64,000 nucleotides of DNA from CBDAUN01 sp965214615 (GCA_965214615.1 OZ243952.1:1302001-1366000); one strand, 5' to 3'; counted from the stretch's first letter, positions 28,043-37,486 are shown. Made by a program: numbers and translations. Notes: generated from the letters alone by a model not told the origin.

Positions 28043-28638
28043 TCGGCTATATCAACGGAATCGTCCGGCATAGTCGTCCTCCGGTTGTCCTGATTGACGT
28101 CGGCGGCATCGGATACGAAATCAATGCGGGCGAAAATGCGTTTGCCGATTTGCCTCCGGAAGGCGAGCGTACCGTATTTTTTACCCACGTGGTTGCGCAA
28201 AATGACTCGAACACCATTTTCGGCTTCGGCTCCTATGAAGAGCGCGAGGCTTTTCGCATCCTGCTGACGGTCAATGGAATCGGGCCGCGAAGTGCGCTGT
28301 CGATATTGTCGCAGATGTCTATCGCCGATCTGGCCGCTTGCGTCTCACTGGAAAATGCAGGCGAATTCAAAAAAGTGCCGGGCGTTGGCGCAAAGACCGC
28401 AGGACGCCTGATCCTGGAACTTCGCGGGCGGCTTGACGAACTCGCGGACCAAGTCGTGGACGACGATGCCGGGCTGCGGCCGGGAAGCCATGTCCGGGAG
28501 ATAATCGACGCGCTGATTTCCCTTGGCTATTCGAGCAGAGAGGCCAGTCAGACCGTGATGGCGATCCGCGATGAGATCGAGTCGGCAGAGCAGGGTCTGC
28601 GGCTCGCGCTGGCAAGGCTGGGAACCGCTGCGCGGTGA
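28039..28638 (+). CDS. ruvA: Holliday junction DNA helicase subunit RuvA
   Basis: The 199-residue protein begins at GTG and MIGYINGIVRHSRPPVVLIDVGGIGYE, the OB-fold domain. Two helix-hairpin-helix motifs follow (LLTVNGIGPRSALSIL and FKKVPGVGAKTAGRLILELRG), then the flexible linker and the C-terminal domain III (ALISLGYSSREASQTV) that contacts RuvB. RuvA binds the four-way junction and loads RuvB. The gene overlaps both neighbours by four bases. Confidence 0.97.
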   Translation: MIGYINGIVRHSRPPVVLIDVGGIGYEINAGENAFADLPPEGERTVFFTHVVAQNDSNTIFGFGSYEEREAFRILLTVNGIGPRSALSILSQMSIADLAACVSLENAGEFKKVPGVGAKTAGRLILELRGRLDELADQVVDDDAGLRPGSHVREIIDALISLGYSSREASQTVMAIRDEIESAEQGLRLALARLGTAAR

Positions 28639-29663
28639 CAGAACAAGGCAGAATCATTTCTCCGGAATCGGTTGACGATTCCGAGCAGAATTTCGACGAC
28701 AACATACGTCCCCAAAGTCTCGGACAGTTTGTCGGTCAGCGAAAGACGCGCGAACGGCTTTCAATTTTTGCGAGTGCGGCAAAGCGACGCTCCGAGGCTC
28801 TTGACCATGTGCTGATCTTCGGTCCTCCGGGCCTGGGCAAGACCACGCTGGCGCATATTCTTGCCCACGAGATGTCTGTCGAACTGGTGCAGACTTCCGG
28901 CCCTGCGCTCGACAAGCCCGGCGACGTGGCATCGATTCTGACGCGTCTGCAAAAAGGCGCAATCCTTTTTGTTGATGAGATCCATCGCTTGAAACCCGTC
29001 GTCGAAGAGGTACTGTATCCGGCCATGGAAGACTATCGAATGGATGTCATTACCGGCCAGGGCCTAGGCGCGCGCTCGATCAGCCTTGCGCTGAATCCTT
29101 TCACACTCGTCGGTGCGACGACCCGAAAAGGCCTTCTGACTTCGCCGCTGCGCGACAGATTCGGCATTGTCGAGCATCTGGACTACTATTCCGTCGATGA
29201 ATTGTCGCAAATACTGCATCGTTCGGCAGGAATCCTGGAAATTCAAGCAGACGAGCAGGGTGTGGTTGCACTCGCCGAGCGATCGCGCGGAACTCCGCGC
29301 ATCGCCAATCGCCTGCTGCGCAGAGTGCGCGATTTCGCCCAGGTCAAGAGCGCCGGACGCATTGACCGCGACACCGCTCTGGATGCGCTTGCCATGATGA
29401 ATGTCGACGATTGCGGGCTGGATGTGCTCGACCGAAAGCTGCTGATGATCTTGCTGACTCACTATGATGGCGGCCCGGTCGGCGTCGACACCCTTGCCGC
29501 AGCGCTTAGCGAAGAACGCGGAACGATAGAAGACACCATAGAACCATTCTTGCTTCAGCAGGGATTTCTCGAACGCACGCCGCGCGGGCGTGCTGCCACG
29601 CTCAAGGCGTGGAAGCACATGGGTATCGACCATATTCAGCCGAATCAAGGGTCTTTGATTTAA
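28635..29663 (+). CDS. ruvB: Holliday junction branch-migration ATPase RuvB
   Basis: This 342-residue AAA+ motor has Walker A FGPPGLGKTTLAHI, Walker B ILFVDEIHRL, the sensor-1 segment LVGATTRKGLLTSPLRDRFG, and the C-terminal winged-helix domain ending in FLERTPRGRAATLKAW. It drives branch migration with RuvA. GTG start overlaps the ruvA stop. The ybgC coding frame is also open into its last 55 bases. Confidence 0.98.
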   Translation: MTEQGRIISPESVDDSEQNFDDNIRPQSLGQFVGQRKTRERLSIFASAAKRRSEALDHVLIFGPPGLGKTTLAHILAHEMSVELVQTSGPALDKPGDVASILTRLQKGAILFVDEIHRLKPVVEEVLYPAMEDYRMDVITGQGLGARSISLALNPFTLVGATTRKGLLTSPLRDRFGIVEHLDYYSVDELSQILHRSAGILEIQADEQGVVALAERSRGTPRIANRLLRRVRDFAQVKSAGRIDRDTALDALAMMNVDDCGLDVLDRKLLMILLTHYDGGPVGVDTLAAALSEERGTIEDTIEPFLLQQGFLERTPRGRAATLKAWKHMGIDHIQPNQGSLI

Positions 29664-29689
29664 ATTCGCAAGTCCCGTTTTTGATAAAA

Positions 29690-30103
29690 TTGCCGCAAGT
29701 TGTTCATAATTCGCGATATCGCGTCTACTACGAAGATACCGACGCCGGGGGAGTGGTATACCACGCAAATTATTTGCGGTATATGGAACGCGCCCGTACC
29801 GATTGGCTGGACAGTCTCGGCTTGCCTCCGAGGAGTCTTTCTGAACAAGGCGGCGTGATATTTGTCGTCAGGTCGGTGGAAATGGAATTTCTGACTCCTG
29901 CGCGGCTGAACGACCGGCTTCGAGTTTCGGTTGAGTTGGAAAGTCTGGGCGCAGCAAGCATCCGTTTGATGCAGCGCATTGTCAGGGATGCAGATCAGGT
30001 TGCTAGCGGACGATTTCGAATCGCCTGCCTTGATGTTGCGGATTTTCGGATCTGCCGCGTGCCTCGGGAGTTGAGCGAGAGGTTAGCTAAATGGAAAATA
30101 TAG
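29690..30103 (+). CDS. ybgC: Tol-Pal-associated acyl-CoA thioesterase YbgC
   Basis: The product is a small hotdog thioesterase. The core YRVYYEDTDAGGVVYHANYL holds the catalytic Asp of the 4-hydroxybenzoyl-CoA thioesterase type, and YMERARTDWLDSLG follows. A TTG at 29690 puts the core ten residues from the start, as in E. coli; a GTG at 29609, inside ruvB, and a TTG at 29681 are alternatives. The enzyme hydrolyses short acyl-CoA or acyl-ACP and usually leads the tol-pal operon. Its end overlaps tolQ by 13 bases. Confidence 0.92.
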   Translation: MPQVVHNSRYRVYYEDTDAGGVVYHANYLRYMERARTDWLDSLGLPPRSLSEQGGVIFVVRSVEMEFLTPARLNDRLRVSVELESLGAASIRLMQRIVRDADQVASGRFRIACLDVADFRICRVPRELSERLAKWKI

Positions 30104-30795
30104 AGTTGGTGCCGACCGGAACCGCGATCTCGTTTATCGATCTGATTCTCAACGCGAGCCTGTTGGTCCAGTTGGTGATGGCGATTCTGATGCTCGCCTC
30201 GTTTGTCTCGTGGACGATGATCTTTCACAAGTGGTTCACCCTGAAATGGCTGAATCAGACCTCCGACGAGTTCGAAGACTCGTTCTGGTCAGTCGGAGAT
30301 TTGGGCGCACTTTACCGGGACTGGAACGACAGCAACCGCAAGTCCGGCGCGATTGATTTGATATTTATCGACGGCTACCGGGAACTGAGCAGGCTGTCGT
30401 CGCGCCAAAGCATAGAGAGGGCTGATATCGTCGATGGCGTGCACCGGGCCATGCGCGTGGCGCTAAACCGGGCCGAGGACAACATAAATTCCAATCTTTC
30501 CTTTCTCGCCACGGTTGGATCAACCAGTCCGTACATTGGTCTGTTTGGGACAGTATGGGGTATTATGAATTCGTTCCGGGCGCTCGGTTCGCTGCAAACG
30601 GCGACAATTTCCGCGGTGGCGCCTGGTATCGCAGAAGCACTGATCGCTACAGCCATGGGATTGTTCGCCGCCATACCGGCAGTGATTGCATACAATCGCT
30701 TTTCGTACAAGGCGGATCAGTTGCTTAGCCGATACGAGACGTTTTCGGAAGAGTTCCTGAGCATTGTAAACCGACAGTACACGTCGAGGAAGTGA
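30091..30795 (+). CDS. tolQ: Tol-Pal system proton channel subunit TolQ
   Basis: The 234-residue inner-membrane protein shows three predicted membrane segments: one near residues 15-40 (IDLILNASLLVQLVMAILML) and a pair in the C-terminal half. The conserved stretch TVGSTSPYIGLFGTVWGIMN and the following PGIAEALIATAMGLFAAIPA are diagnostic for the ExbB/TolQ/MotA family. With TolR it uses the proton gradient to energise TolA during cell constriction and outer-membrane maintenance. Confidence 0.97.
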   Translation: MENIELVPTGTAISFIDLILNASLLVQLVMAILMLASFVSWTMIFHKWFTLKWLNQTSDEFEDSFWSVGDLGALYRDWNDSNRKSGAIDLIFIDGYRELSRLSSRQSIERADIVDGVHRAMRVALNRAEDNINSNLSFLATVGSTSPYIGLFGTVWGIMNSFRALGSLQTATISAVAPGIAEALIATAMGLFAAIPAVIAYNRFSYKADQLLSRYETFSEEFLSIVNRQYTSRK

Positions 30796-30802
30796 CGCCG
30801 CT

Positions 30803-31228
30803 ATGGCATTTCAAGGACGTCGTCGCAAATTGATGAACGAGATCAATGTCGTTCCCTACATTGATGTCATGCTTGTGCTGCTGGTTATTTTCATGGTCAC
30901 CGCGCCGCTGCTCACCGAAGGCGTCAATGTGAAGCTCCCGCAAGCCAAGGCAAGGACAATCACCTCTGAGGAAAGCATTCCCTTTGTCGTCCATGTCAAC
31001 GCCGAAGGACAGTATTTTGTCAATCAGGACGCTGATACGGCGGTTACTTTGCGCCAGATTCAGCTCAAGGCGGCTGCAGTGAAAAATGTCAATCCGACTA
31101 CTCCGTTCCTGGTTCGGGGAGACCGGGCGGTTGATTTTGACGCGGTAGTCCAGGCCATGGTGGCGCTGCAGAGCGCCGGAGTCGAAAACGTCGGCATCGT
31201 GACGCGAAACATTCCGCAAGATTCCTGA
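30803..31228 (+). CDS. tolR: Tol-Pal system protein TolR
   Basis: At 141 residues, this protein has the cytoplasmic start RRKLMNEINVVPYIDVMLVL, in which the membrane Asp required for proton movement is present, and one transmembrane helix to about residue 38. The periplasmic domain has PLLTEGVNVKLPQA and ends with LQSAGVENVGIVTR. It works with TolQ. Seven bases separate it from tolQ and three from tolA, consistent with one operon. Confidence 0.96.
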   Translation: MAFQGRRRKLMNEINVVPYIDVMLVLLVIFMVTAPLLTEGVNVKLPQAKARTITSEESIPFVVHVNAEGQYFVNQDADTAVTLRQIQLKAAAVKNVNPTTPFLVRGDRAVDFDAVVQAMVALQSAGVENVGIVTRNIPQDS

Positions 31229-31231
31229 CCC

Positions 31232-32218
31232 ATGCCCGCCAGTTCAGCCGCAAAGTCAACCAATGCGAGATTCGCTGCGAAGGCTGTGTTTTGGGCTATC
31301 GTTGTTCACTTGATGATCGCAGTTGCGTTCGGCATCAATATATTCTTTCAGCATGGGGTCAGCAGCCTGCCGGAGATTTCAAGCGATTCTCCGGAACCAG
31401 CGACGGTTCAGGCAACGGCGATAGAGGAATCCGAGCTTGAAAAGGAGATTGCGCTGATTCGCGAGCGCGAAGCAGATAGGCGCCGTGAGGAATTGGAGCG
31501 TCAGCAGAGCGTCGAGGCGGCAAGGCAGGAGCAGGAATTGCTCGAGCAGCAAAGAAAGCAGGAACAAGAGCGACTGGCCTCGATCACCAAGCAGCGCGAA
31601 CACGAAGAGCGGCGGGCCAAGGAACTCGAAGAACTGCGCCGGTCTCAGGAGGAGCAAGTGCAGCGCATTGAGCAGGAAAGAAAGCGGGAGGCCGATGAAT
31701 TAGCTGCCCTGGAAGCGCAAAGGAAGAGTGCGGCACAAGCCTTGGAAGATCTAAAGCGCGAGCAGGAAGAAGCTGAAAGGAAACGAATCGCGGAACGCGA
31801 GCGAGAGACTGAGGAACTCGAAAAGCAGCGTCTCGCCGAGGAGCGCGAAGCCGAACGGCGTCGCCTCGAGCAAGAGCAAGAGCAGGCGCAAGCGAAACTC
31901 GAACGCATCGAAAGCCTAAAGGACAGGGCTCGTTCTGAAATGGCCAAGTTCGCCGAACCGATCAAGCAGAAGGTCGAGAGGAACTGGGTTCGGGCCGACA
32001 CCGACTCGCAATCCGAAGCTGGCGTCGTCGTCGAAGTCGACCCAAGCGGGGTCGTAGTGTCCGCGGTGATTATCCGTTCGAGCGGTTCAACCCAGTTCGA
32101 CCGGTCTGTCCTGCATGCGATCCAAAAGGCATCTCCATTGCCCATACCCAAAGACCCGGAAATTTACGACTACATTCGAAAATTCAACTTTTCGTTCAAG
32201 ACACCGGTGAATACCTGA
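31232..32218 (+). CDS. tolA: Tol-Pal system cell-envelope protein TolA
   Basis: The 328-residue protein has a single N-terminal membrane helix (about 15-36, FWAIVVHLMIAVAFGINIFF). Residues about 65-235 form a very long Glu/Arg/Gln-rich helix of the coiled-coil type that spans the periplasm. The globular C-terminal domain has VVVEVDPSGVVVSAVIIRSS and ends near FSFKTP. TolA bridges the TolQR motor to Pal and TolB. The stop codon overlaps the tolB ATG (TGATG). Confidence 0.95.
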   Translation: MPASSAAKSTNARFAAKAVFWAIVVHLMIAVAFGINIFFQHGVSSLPEISSDSPEPATVQATAIEESELEKEIALIREREADRRREELERQQSVEAARQEQELLEQQRKQEQERLASITKQREHEERRAKELEELRRSQEEQVQRIEQERKREADELAALEAQRKSAAQALEDLKREQEEAERKRIAERERETEELEKQRLAEEREAERRRLEQEQEQAQAKLERIESLKDRARSEMAKFAEPIKQKVERNWVRADTDSQSEAGVVVEVDPSGVVVSAVIIRSSGSTQFDRSVLHAIQKASPLPIPKDPEIYDYIRKFNFSFKTPVNT

Positions 32219-33525
32219 TGGCGTCAATGAACAGAGCCAGTTGGGGTGCGGTTGCCCTTTTTGTCACTATAGCGCTATTCGCACGTGGTGCGGACGCGAT
32301 TTTCACAATCGAGATTAATCAGGGCGTGCAAAGCGGAATACCGATTGCAATAGTGCCGTTTGAAAATACATCGAATCTGGCCGTGGACGAGCCGATTTCG
32401 CAGATCATTCGCAACGATTTGCTGCGTTCAGGCAAGTTTCTACCGCTGGAATCGGAAAACTTTCTCAGCACTCCCCATGCTCCGGAGAAAGTCAAATTCA
32501 ACGACTGGAGGCTGGTCAAGGTGGATTTTCTGGTTGTCGGAACCGTCGCGCCTGCCGAAGCTGGAAAGCTGGTTGTCAATTTTCACCTGCTTGATGTGTT
32601 TGACGAATCGCAGATCGCTGCCGTTCGCTACACGATACAGCCGAGCCAGTTTCGGGCTACCGCGCATCTGGTGGCAAATGAGATATTCGGCAAGGTGACC
32701 GGCAACCCCAGTTCATTCCACAGCAGAATTGCCTACAGCGTTTCAGAGCGTGTCGACGGCGCAATGGTCCACTCCCTGATTGTTGCGGATTATGACGGGT
32801 ATAACCCGCAAACCATTTTGCAGGACAGTGTTCCAATCCTGTCTCCGTCGTGGTCTCCCGATTCGACCCGGATTGCGTACTCGGTGCTGGAGCGGACGCA
32901 GGCGAAAATCTATGTGCAGACTGTGGCGACCGGCGAGCGCCGCGTGGTAGCCGAGTTCGATGGGCACAATCGCGCTCCGTCGTGGTCTCCCGATGGCACT
33001 CGACTTGCATTTTCCCTGTCTAAGAGCGGAAATTCTGATATCTATGTGCTTTCGCTGCAGGACGGTTCGCTGATACGGCTTACCGACAGCCTTTCAATCG
33101 ATACCGAGCCGTCGTGGATGCCTGACGGACAATCGATCGTGTTTACTTCGAATCGCCCGGGCAATCCGCAGATCTACAGGGTAGGCGCCGACGGCAAATC
33201 CGAACCCGCCAGACTGACGTTTGAAGGCAAGTACAATGCGGGTGCGAAAGTTGCATCTGACGGCAAGAGTCTTGTCCTGGTCTCAGATCAGGGCGGAGGA
33301 AACCAGGCAGCCCTGTTTGATATTGAGAACAGGTTCATTGTGACGATATCAAAATCCAATTATGACGATTCACCGGTTTTTTCTCCACATGGCGACATGG
33401 TGATGTATATTCTTGAAGGCGCAGACAGGCAATTGAGAACCCTGTCTCCTGATGGCGCCATTCAGTCGCGCATCCCTGTCCCGAGAGGCAAGGTCAAGCA
33501 GGTGTCGTGGGAAATCAGAAAGTAA
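32218..33525 (+). CDS. tolB: Tol-Pal system periplasmic beta-propeller TolB
   Basis: The 435-residue protein has a signal peptide (LFVTIALFARGADA). An N-terminal domain (IPIAIVPFENTSN, ISQIIRNDLLRSGKF) is followed by a six-bladed propeller with repeated SWSPDSTRIAY, SWSPDGTRLAFSL and SWMPDGQSIVFTSNRPGNP motifs. TolB binds Pal and TolA in the periplasm. Its frame and the pal leader are separated by 38 bases. Confidence 0.97.
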   Translation: MASMNRASWGAVALFVTIALFARGADAIFTIEINQGVQSGIPIAIVPFENTSNLAVDEPISQIIRNDLLRSGKFLPLESENFLSTPHAPEKVKFNDWRLVKVDFLVVGTVAPAEAGKLVVNFHLLDVFDESQIAAVRYTIQPSQFRATAHLVANEIFGKVTGNPSSFHSRIAYSVSERVDGAMVHSLIVADYDGYNPQTILQDSVPILSPSWSPDSTRIAYSVLERTQAKIYVQTVATGERRVVAEFDGHNRAPSWSPDGTRLAFSLSKSGNSDIYVLSLQDGSLIRLTDSLSIDTEPSWMPDGQSIVFTSNRPGNPQIYRVGADGKSEPARLTFEGKYNAGAKVASDGKSLVLVSDQGGGNQAALFDIENRFIVTISKSNYDDSPVFSPHGDMVMYILEGADRQLRTLSPDGAIQSRIPVPRGKVKQVSWEIRK

Positions 33526-33563
33526 TTTCAAATGTATCAACCCAAACTGGGAGTAGCGGATCG

Positions 33564-34103
33564 ATGATCGTGAAAAATATCAAATTACTCATGCTGGTGG
33601 TGCTGGGCTGCATCGTCGCAGCGTGCGCAGAAAACAGTTCGACAGAAACAGCCGAAGCGACGACAGACAGCGAGTTGACGGCCGGAGCCGACTCTGGAGG
33701 CGCAATTGACTCTTCCGCTATCGATGGACAGTCCGCCGAAGGCAGTTCCGAAGTTCCGAGCGAACTGCAGGCATTGCTTGAACAGACGACCATATATTTT
33801 GAAGTTGACGAGAGCACGATCGACCCGGGAGCCGAAGAAATCATAGCGGCGCACGCCGAGTATCTGAATGCCCGAAAGAGCGCCCAGGTGCTTCTTGAAG
33901 GTCATGCTGACGAGCGCGGCACCAGGGAATACAATCTTGCTCTTGGAGATCGAAGAGCCGAGTCGGTGAACATGCTCATGCAGGCCCTGGGAATTGACGG
34001 TTCGCGTATTACGGCAATCTCCCATGGAGAAGAGGTGCCGGCTGTGGAAGGAAACGATGAAAACTCCTGGAGCCTCAACCGCCGGGTTGAAATAATCTAC
34101 TAG
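33564..34103 (+). CDS. pal: Peptidoglycan-associated lipoprotein Pal
   Basis: The start is set at ATG 33564 because it places a lipoprotein leader first: LLMLVVLGCIVAAC, with C21 as the lipidated residue. A flexible acidic Ser-rich linker runs to about residue 70. The OmpA-like domain follows, with YFEVDESTIDPGAEEIIAAHA, LLEGHADERGTREYN and the peptidoglycan-binding Asp/Arg pair of NLALGDRRAESV. Pal links the outer membrane to the wall and recycles with TolB/TolA. Confidence 0.96.
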   Translation: MIVKNIKLLMLVVLGCIVAACAENSSTETAEATTDSELTAGADSGGAIDSSAIDGQSAEGSSEVPSELQALLEQTTIYFEVDESTIDPGAEEIIAAHAEYLNARKSAQVLLEGHADERGTREYNLALGDRRAESVNMLMQALGIDGSRITAISHGEEVPAVEGNDENSWSLNRRVEIIY

Positions 34104-34132
34104 CGTGTCGCACGCTCATTTGACCGGATTGC

Positions 34133-35041
34133 ATGATTAAAATGTCGATTCACAGGCACGGCTGGGCTGCAATTGCCGCTTCGGCGATATTCCTGTCCGG
34201 CTGCGTTCCAGCCGAAGAGTCAACCAGCACCGCAGACGCGGCCGAGTCGGCTCCGACTGTGGACGTTGCCCAGGCGCAGGTGGACGTTGTCGACGTCAAA
34301 GACGAGCCCGCATCCGAACAGGGTGTGCAGACCCTTGAAACGTTGAACCAGCTGACCCAGGAGGTGCAGCATCTGCGGGGCAAGGTGGAGGTTCTGGAAT
34401 TTGAGCTGGAACAGACCCGGTCGCGCCAGCGTCAGCTTTACGACGATCTGGACCGCCGCATGCGCCAGTTCGAGCGGCAAATGCACGGTGATGCCAAGCC
34501 GGAAACTCCAAAGCCGGAAATTACCGTGACGCTGGAGCCGCAGGAGCCGGTCCAAGAGCCGGCGCAGCAGCCGGAGGGGACCGCTGCAGCCGAAGGCACA
34601 GGCGGCGATGAGGGACAGGCTCTGCAGCCGGTTGTCGAGCCGGCGGACCCTGCGATCGTGCGAGGAGTCTATGACAGTTCATTTCAAGCGCTGCGCGAAG
34701 GGCGGTATGAAGACGCAATCGAGATGTTCGGTGCACTGGTCCGCGACTATCCGGGAAGCGATCTGGTCGATGATTCGCTGTATTGGATCGCCGAGGCGAA
34801 CTACGTGACCAAGAATCTGGAAGCAGCGCTTCCGGCATTCGAGCAGGTGATTCGAGACTATCCGGAGAGCCAGCGCGCACCGGAAGCGATGCTGAAAATC
34901 GGCTATATCTACTACGATCAGCAGCAGTTCGAATTGGCGCGCGACTATCTGCAGGAGGTGATCGACAAGTTTCCTGCCAGCCGCTCGGCATTTTCGGCTC
35001 GCCGGCGCTTGAACAAGATGGAGCGCGACAATCAGATCTGA
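34133..35041 (+). CDS. cpoB: Tol-Pal coordinator CpoB (YbgF)
   Basis: The 302-residue protein has a coiled-coil segment (LNQLTQEVQHLRGKVEVLEF) and a Pro/Glu-rich linker. The C-terminal TPR domain contains YDSSFQALREGRYEDAIEMF, YPGSDLVDDSLYWIAEANY and the closing FPASRSAFSARRRLNKME, which define CpoB. It couples peptidoglycan synthesis with outer-membrane constriction. The leader has a perfect lipobox, LSGC at 21-24, so the product may be a lipoprotein, whereas the E. coli protein has an ordinary signal peptide. Confidence 0.93.
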   Translation: MIKMSIHRHGWAAIAASAIFLSGCVPAEESTSTADAAESAPTVDVAQAQVDVVDVKDEPASEQGVQTLETLNQLTQEVQHLRGKVEVLEFELEQTRSRQRQLYDDLDRRMRQFERQMHGDAKPETPKPEITVTLEPQEPVQEPAQQPEGTAAAEGTGGDEGQALQPVVEPADPAIVRGVYDSSFQALREGRYEDAIEMFGALVRDYPGSDLVDDSLYWIAEANYVTKNLEAALPAFEQVIRDYPESQRAPEAMLKIGYIYYDQQQFELARDYLQEVIDKFPASRSAFSARRRLNKMERDNQI

Positions 35042-35057
35042 CGCCGCTGCACGAAGT

Positions 35058-35759
35058 TCAGATTCCGATGTATCTTTGGTGCAGGTCCCGGTTTGCTTTG
35101 AGTTCGTTCGAGTCGCCGAACCACACAACCTGGCCTTTTTCAACAATGTAGTGGCGATCTCCAATCCGCAGCAGCGGTTCAAGATTCTTGTCGATCAGCA
35201 GGATGGATTGACGATTGGCCTTAAGGGTTGCAATGCTCTGCCAGATCTGCTCGCGAAGGAGCGGTGAAAGCCCTTCGGTCGCCTCATCAAGCAGCAGCAG
35301 CTTGGGATTGGTCATCAAGGCGCGACTAATCGACAGCATTTGCTGTTCGCCTCCCGACAGCGTTCCAGCCATGGCATTGACGCGCGGCTTCAATGCTGGA
35401 AACAATTCCAGAATCTTGTCAGTGTCCCACGGGTCGTCGATTTGACTGTCATTGTTAGACGCGGCGACCATGTTTTCCAGCGTTGTAAGGTTCGGAAAGA
35501 TTCTGCGCCCTTCCGGTGCAAGACCGATGCCGGTGCGTGCGACCTTGTAAGGTTCCCAGCCGGCAATGTCGTGTCCATCGAATTCAATTGTGCCGCTTTG
35601 AGGCTTGAGTTGGCCCATGACTGATCGAATGGCAGTCGTCTTGCCCATTCCGTTTCGTCCCAGCAGTGTGACGATCTCGCCCCTTTGGACATCCAGTGAC
35701 AATTTAAAAAGTACTTGCGTAGCTCCATAGCAGGTTTCAATCTCACGGACTGACAGCAT
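35058..35759 (-). CDS. livF: Branched-chain amino acid-type ABC transporter, ATPase LivF
   Basis: The 233-residue ATPase has Walker A LLGRNGMGKTT, signature LSGGEQQMLSISRAL, and Walker B LLLLDEATEGLSP, all as in LivF. Its N-terminal MLSVREIETCYGATQVLF is also characteristic. It drives import of branched-chain amino acids, amides or urea-like solutes. Last of five genes in the order SBP, livH, livM, livG, livF; livG ends two bases before its ATG. It converges on cpoB with 16 bases between. Confidence 0.95.
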   Translation of the reverse strand: MLSVREIETCYGATQVLFKLSLDVQRGEIVTLLGRNGMGKTTAIRSVMGQLKPQSGTIEFDGHDIAGWEPYKVARTGIGLAPEGRRIFPNLTTLENMVAASNNDSQIDDPWDTDKILELFPALKPRVNAMAGTLSGGEQQMLSISRALMTNPKLLLLDEATEGLSPLLREQIWQSIATLKANRQSILLIDKNLEPLLRIGDRHYIVEKGQVVWFGDSNELKANRDLHQRYIGI

Positions 35760-35761
35760 GG

Positions 35762-36511
35762 CTAGTAGTCCTCCCCGAGATAGGCCTTGCGCACGAATTC
35801 GTCGCTCCGTACTTCCTGCGGCGTGCCCGTAGCGATGATCCGTCCGTAGACAAGCACCGAGATTTGATCCGCGAGCGCAAAGACAGCGTCCATGTCGTGC
35901 TCCACCAGCAGAATCGAATACTGACCCTTCAAGCTTTTCAAGTAGTCAATCATTTCCCCTGAATCCGTTCTGCCCATCCCTGCAAGCGGTTCGTCCAGCA
36001 CCAGCAGTCTTGGCTCCATCGCCAGGGCTACGGCGATTTCGAGTCGACGCTTTTCGCCATGGGCAAGCTGGCCGGATACGATATTGCAGCGGTCGCCAAG
36101 ACCAACCGATTTCAACACTGCCACCGCCATGTCTTGAATTTCAGCTTCCGAGTCCGCCGGCTTCCAGAACTTGAAACTATGGCCATGGTGCGCTTGAATC
36201 GCAACGGCGACGTTTTGCGTGCAGGTGAAATCCTCAATAATCGAAGTGACTTGAAACGATCTTGCCAGGCCAAGCAGTGCACGCTGAGGCGCCGAGAGTC
36301 TGATTATCGACTGGCCGTTGAATTCAATCGCGCCGCTGTCGCTGGGCAGTGTTCCAGAAATCTGGGATATGAGGGTCGTTTTGCCGGCGCCGTTGGGTCC
36401 AATCAGGGCATGAAGCTGATTCCGGCGCACAGTCAGGTTGACGTTGTCTGTGGCAATGACTCCGCCGAAACGCTTATGCAGATCGGTTATCTTCAGTATG
36501 GCGTCATTCAC
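35762..36511 (-). CDS. livG: Branched-chain amino acid-type ABC transporter, ATPase LivG
   Basis: The 249-residue product has Walker A LIGPNGAGKTTLISQI, the signature region QLAHGEKRRLEIAVAL in the LivG form (AHGE replacing SGGQ), and Walker B LLVLDEPLAGM. Of two possible starts, GTG 36511 gives an eight-base overlap with livM and begins just before homology; TTG 36541 would overlap by 38 bases. It pairs with LivF. Confidence 0.94.
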   Translation of the reverse strand: MNDAILKITDLHKRFGGVIATDNVNLTVRRNQLHALIGPNGAGKTTLISQISGTLPSDSGAIEFNGQSIIRLSAPQRALLGLARSFQVTSIIEDFTCTQNVAVAIQAHHGHSFKFWKPADSEAEIQDMAVAVLKSVGLGDRCNIVSGQLAHGEKRRLEIAVALAMEPRLLVLDEPLAGMGRTDSGEMIDYLKSLKGQYSILLVEHDMDAVFALADQISVLVYGRIIATGTPQEVRSDEFVRKAYLGEDY

Positions 36512-37481
36512 GAGTTCGACCTCGTTCGAGGAGTCCGTCAATTCCCCGCGGTGAAAACAGCACGACGAGCAGCAATATCGGTCCGAAAATTATGTGCCAG
36601 TGTTCGGTCAGCCGGGACAGGAATTCAGACAGAAGCCAGAAAGCCATTGCGCCGGCAATCGGTCCCAGCAGACTCGCCATGCCGCCAAGCACCACCATGA
36701 AAATCAGTTCGCCCGACCGGGTCCAGTGCATCGTGTCAGGGCTGACAAATTTTTCGACATTTGCGCTCAGAACGCCGGCCAGCGCGCAGATTAGCCCCGC
36801 AATTATGAAGCATGCCAGGCGGTAGCGGTATGTGGTGAAGCCAATCACCTCCATTCGCTGCTCATTGGATTTTGCACCGCGTATGACATGGCCGAACCGC
36901 GAGCGTATCAGCCGCCGGCTAAAGTACAGGCAGCCTGCCATTACCAAAAAAATCAAATAGTACAGATGCATGGGATTATCTAGATTCAGCCAATCCGTGC
37001 CGAACTCGCTCCGGTCATAGATGATTAGCCCGTCGTCACTGCCGTACTCGTCAATGCTGATCGATAGAAAGTAGATCATTTGGCTCAGAGCCATTGTGAT
37101 CATGATAAAGAAGATCCCTCGCGTACGAAGACTGACGGCACCGAAGACCGATGCGACGATCAAGGCCGCACCGAGTGCGACCGGCAATTGAACGTAGATG
37201 CTGTTGATGTCGTAGTAGCTGCAAATTCCTACCGCATATGCGCCAATTCCAAGATAAACGGCGTGCCCGAAACTGATCATTCCGCCGTAGCCCAATATCA
37301 GGTTCAGGCTCATCGCGGCGATTGACCAGATCATCAACCGGGCAAACAGACTGATATAGAACGGCTCGTTGAATAAAGTGGCAGCTATGGGTACAACACC
37401 GCAAATGCCTATCAATACGCTCCCGAGCAGAAACCGGCGAAATTCGGGATCTCGAAGTCGGGTTGCTTTGGCGACTCTCAT
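36504..37481 (-). CDS. livM: Branched-chain amino acid-type ABC transporter permease LivM
   Basis: The 325-residue membrane protein has multiple hydrophobic helices. The conserved LNLILGYGGMISFGHAVYLGIGAYA and the cytoplasmic loop AIRSNEQRMEVIGF-like segment (here GAKSNEQRMEVIGF) are LivM features, and VVLGGMASLLGPIAGAMAFW follows. It forms half of the channel with LivH. Five bases separate it from livH. Confidence 0.94.
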   Translation of the reverse strand: MRVAKATRLRDPEFRRFLLGSVLIGICGVVPIAATLFNEPFYISLFARLMIWSIAAMSLNLILGYGGMISFGHAVYLGIGAYAVGICSYYDINSIYVQLPVALGAALIVASVFGAVSLRTRGIFFIMITMALSQMIYFLSISIDEYGSDDGLIIYDRSEFGTDWLNLDNPMHLYYLIFLVMAGCLYFSRRLIRSRFGHVIRGAKSNEQRMEVIGFTTYRYRLACFIIAGLICALAGVLSANVEKFVSPDTMHWTRSGELIFMVVLGGMASLLGPIAGAMAFWLLSEFLSRLTEHWHIIFGPILLLVVLFSPRGIDGLLERGRTRE

Positions 37482-37486
37482 TGAAT

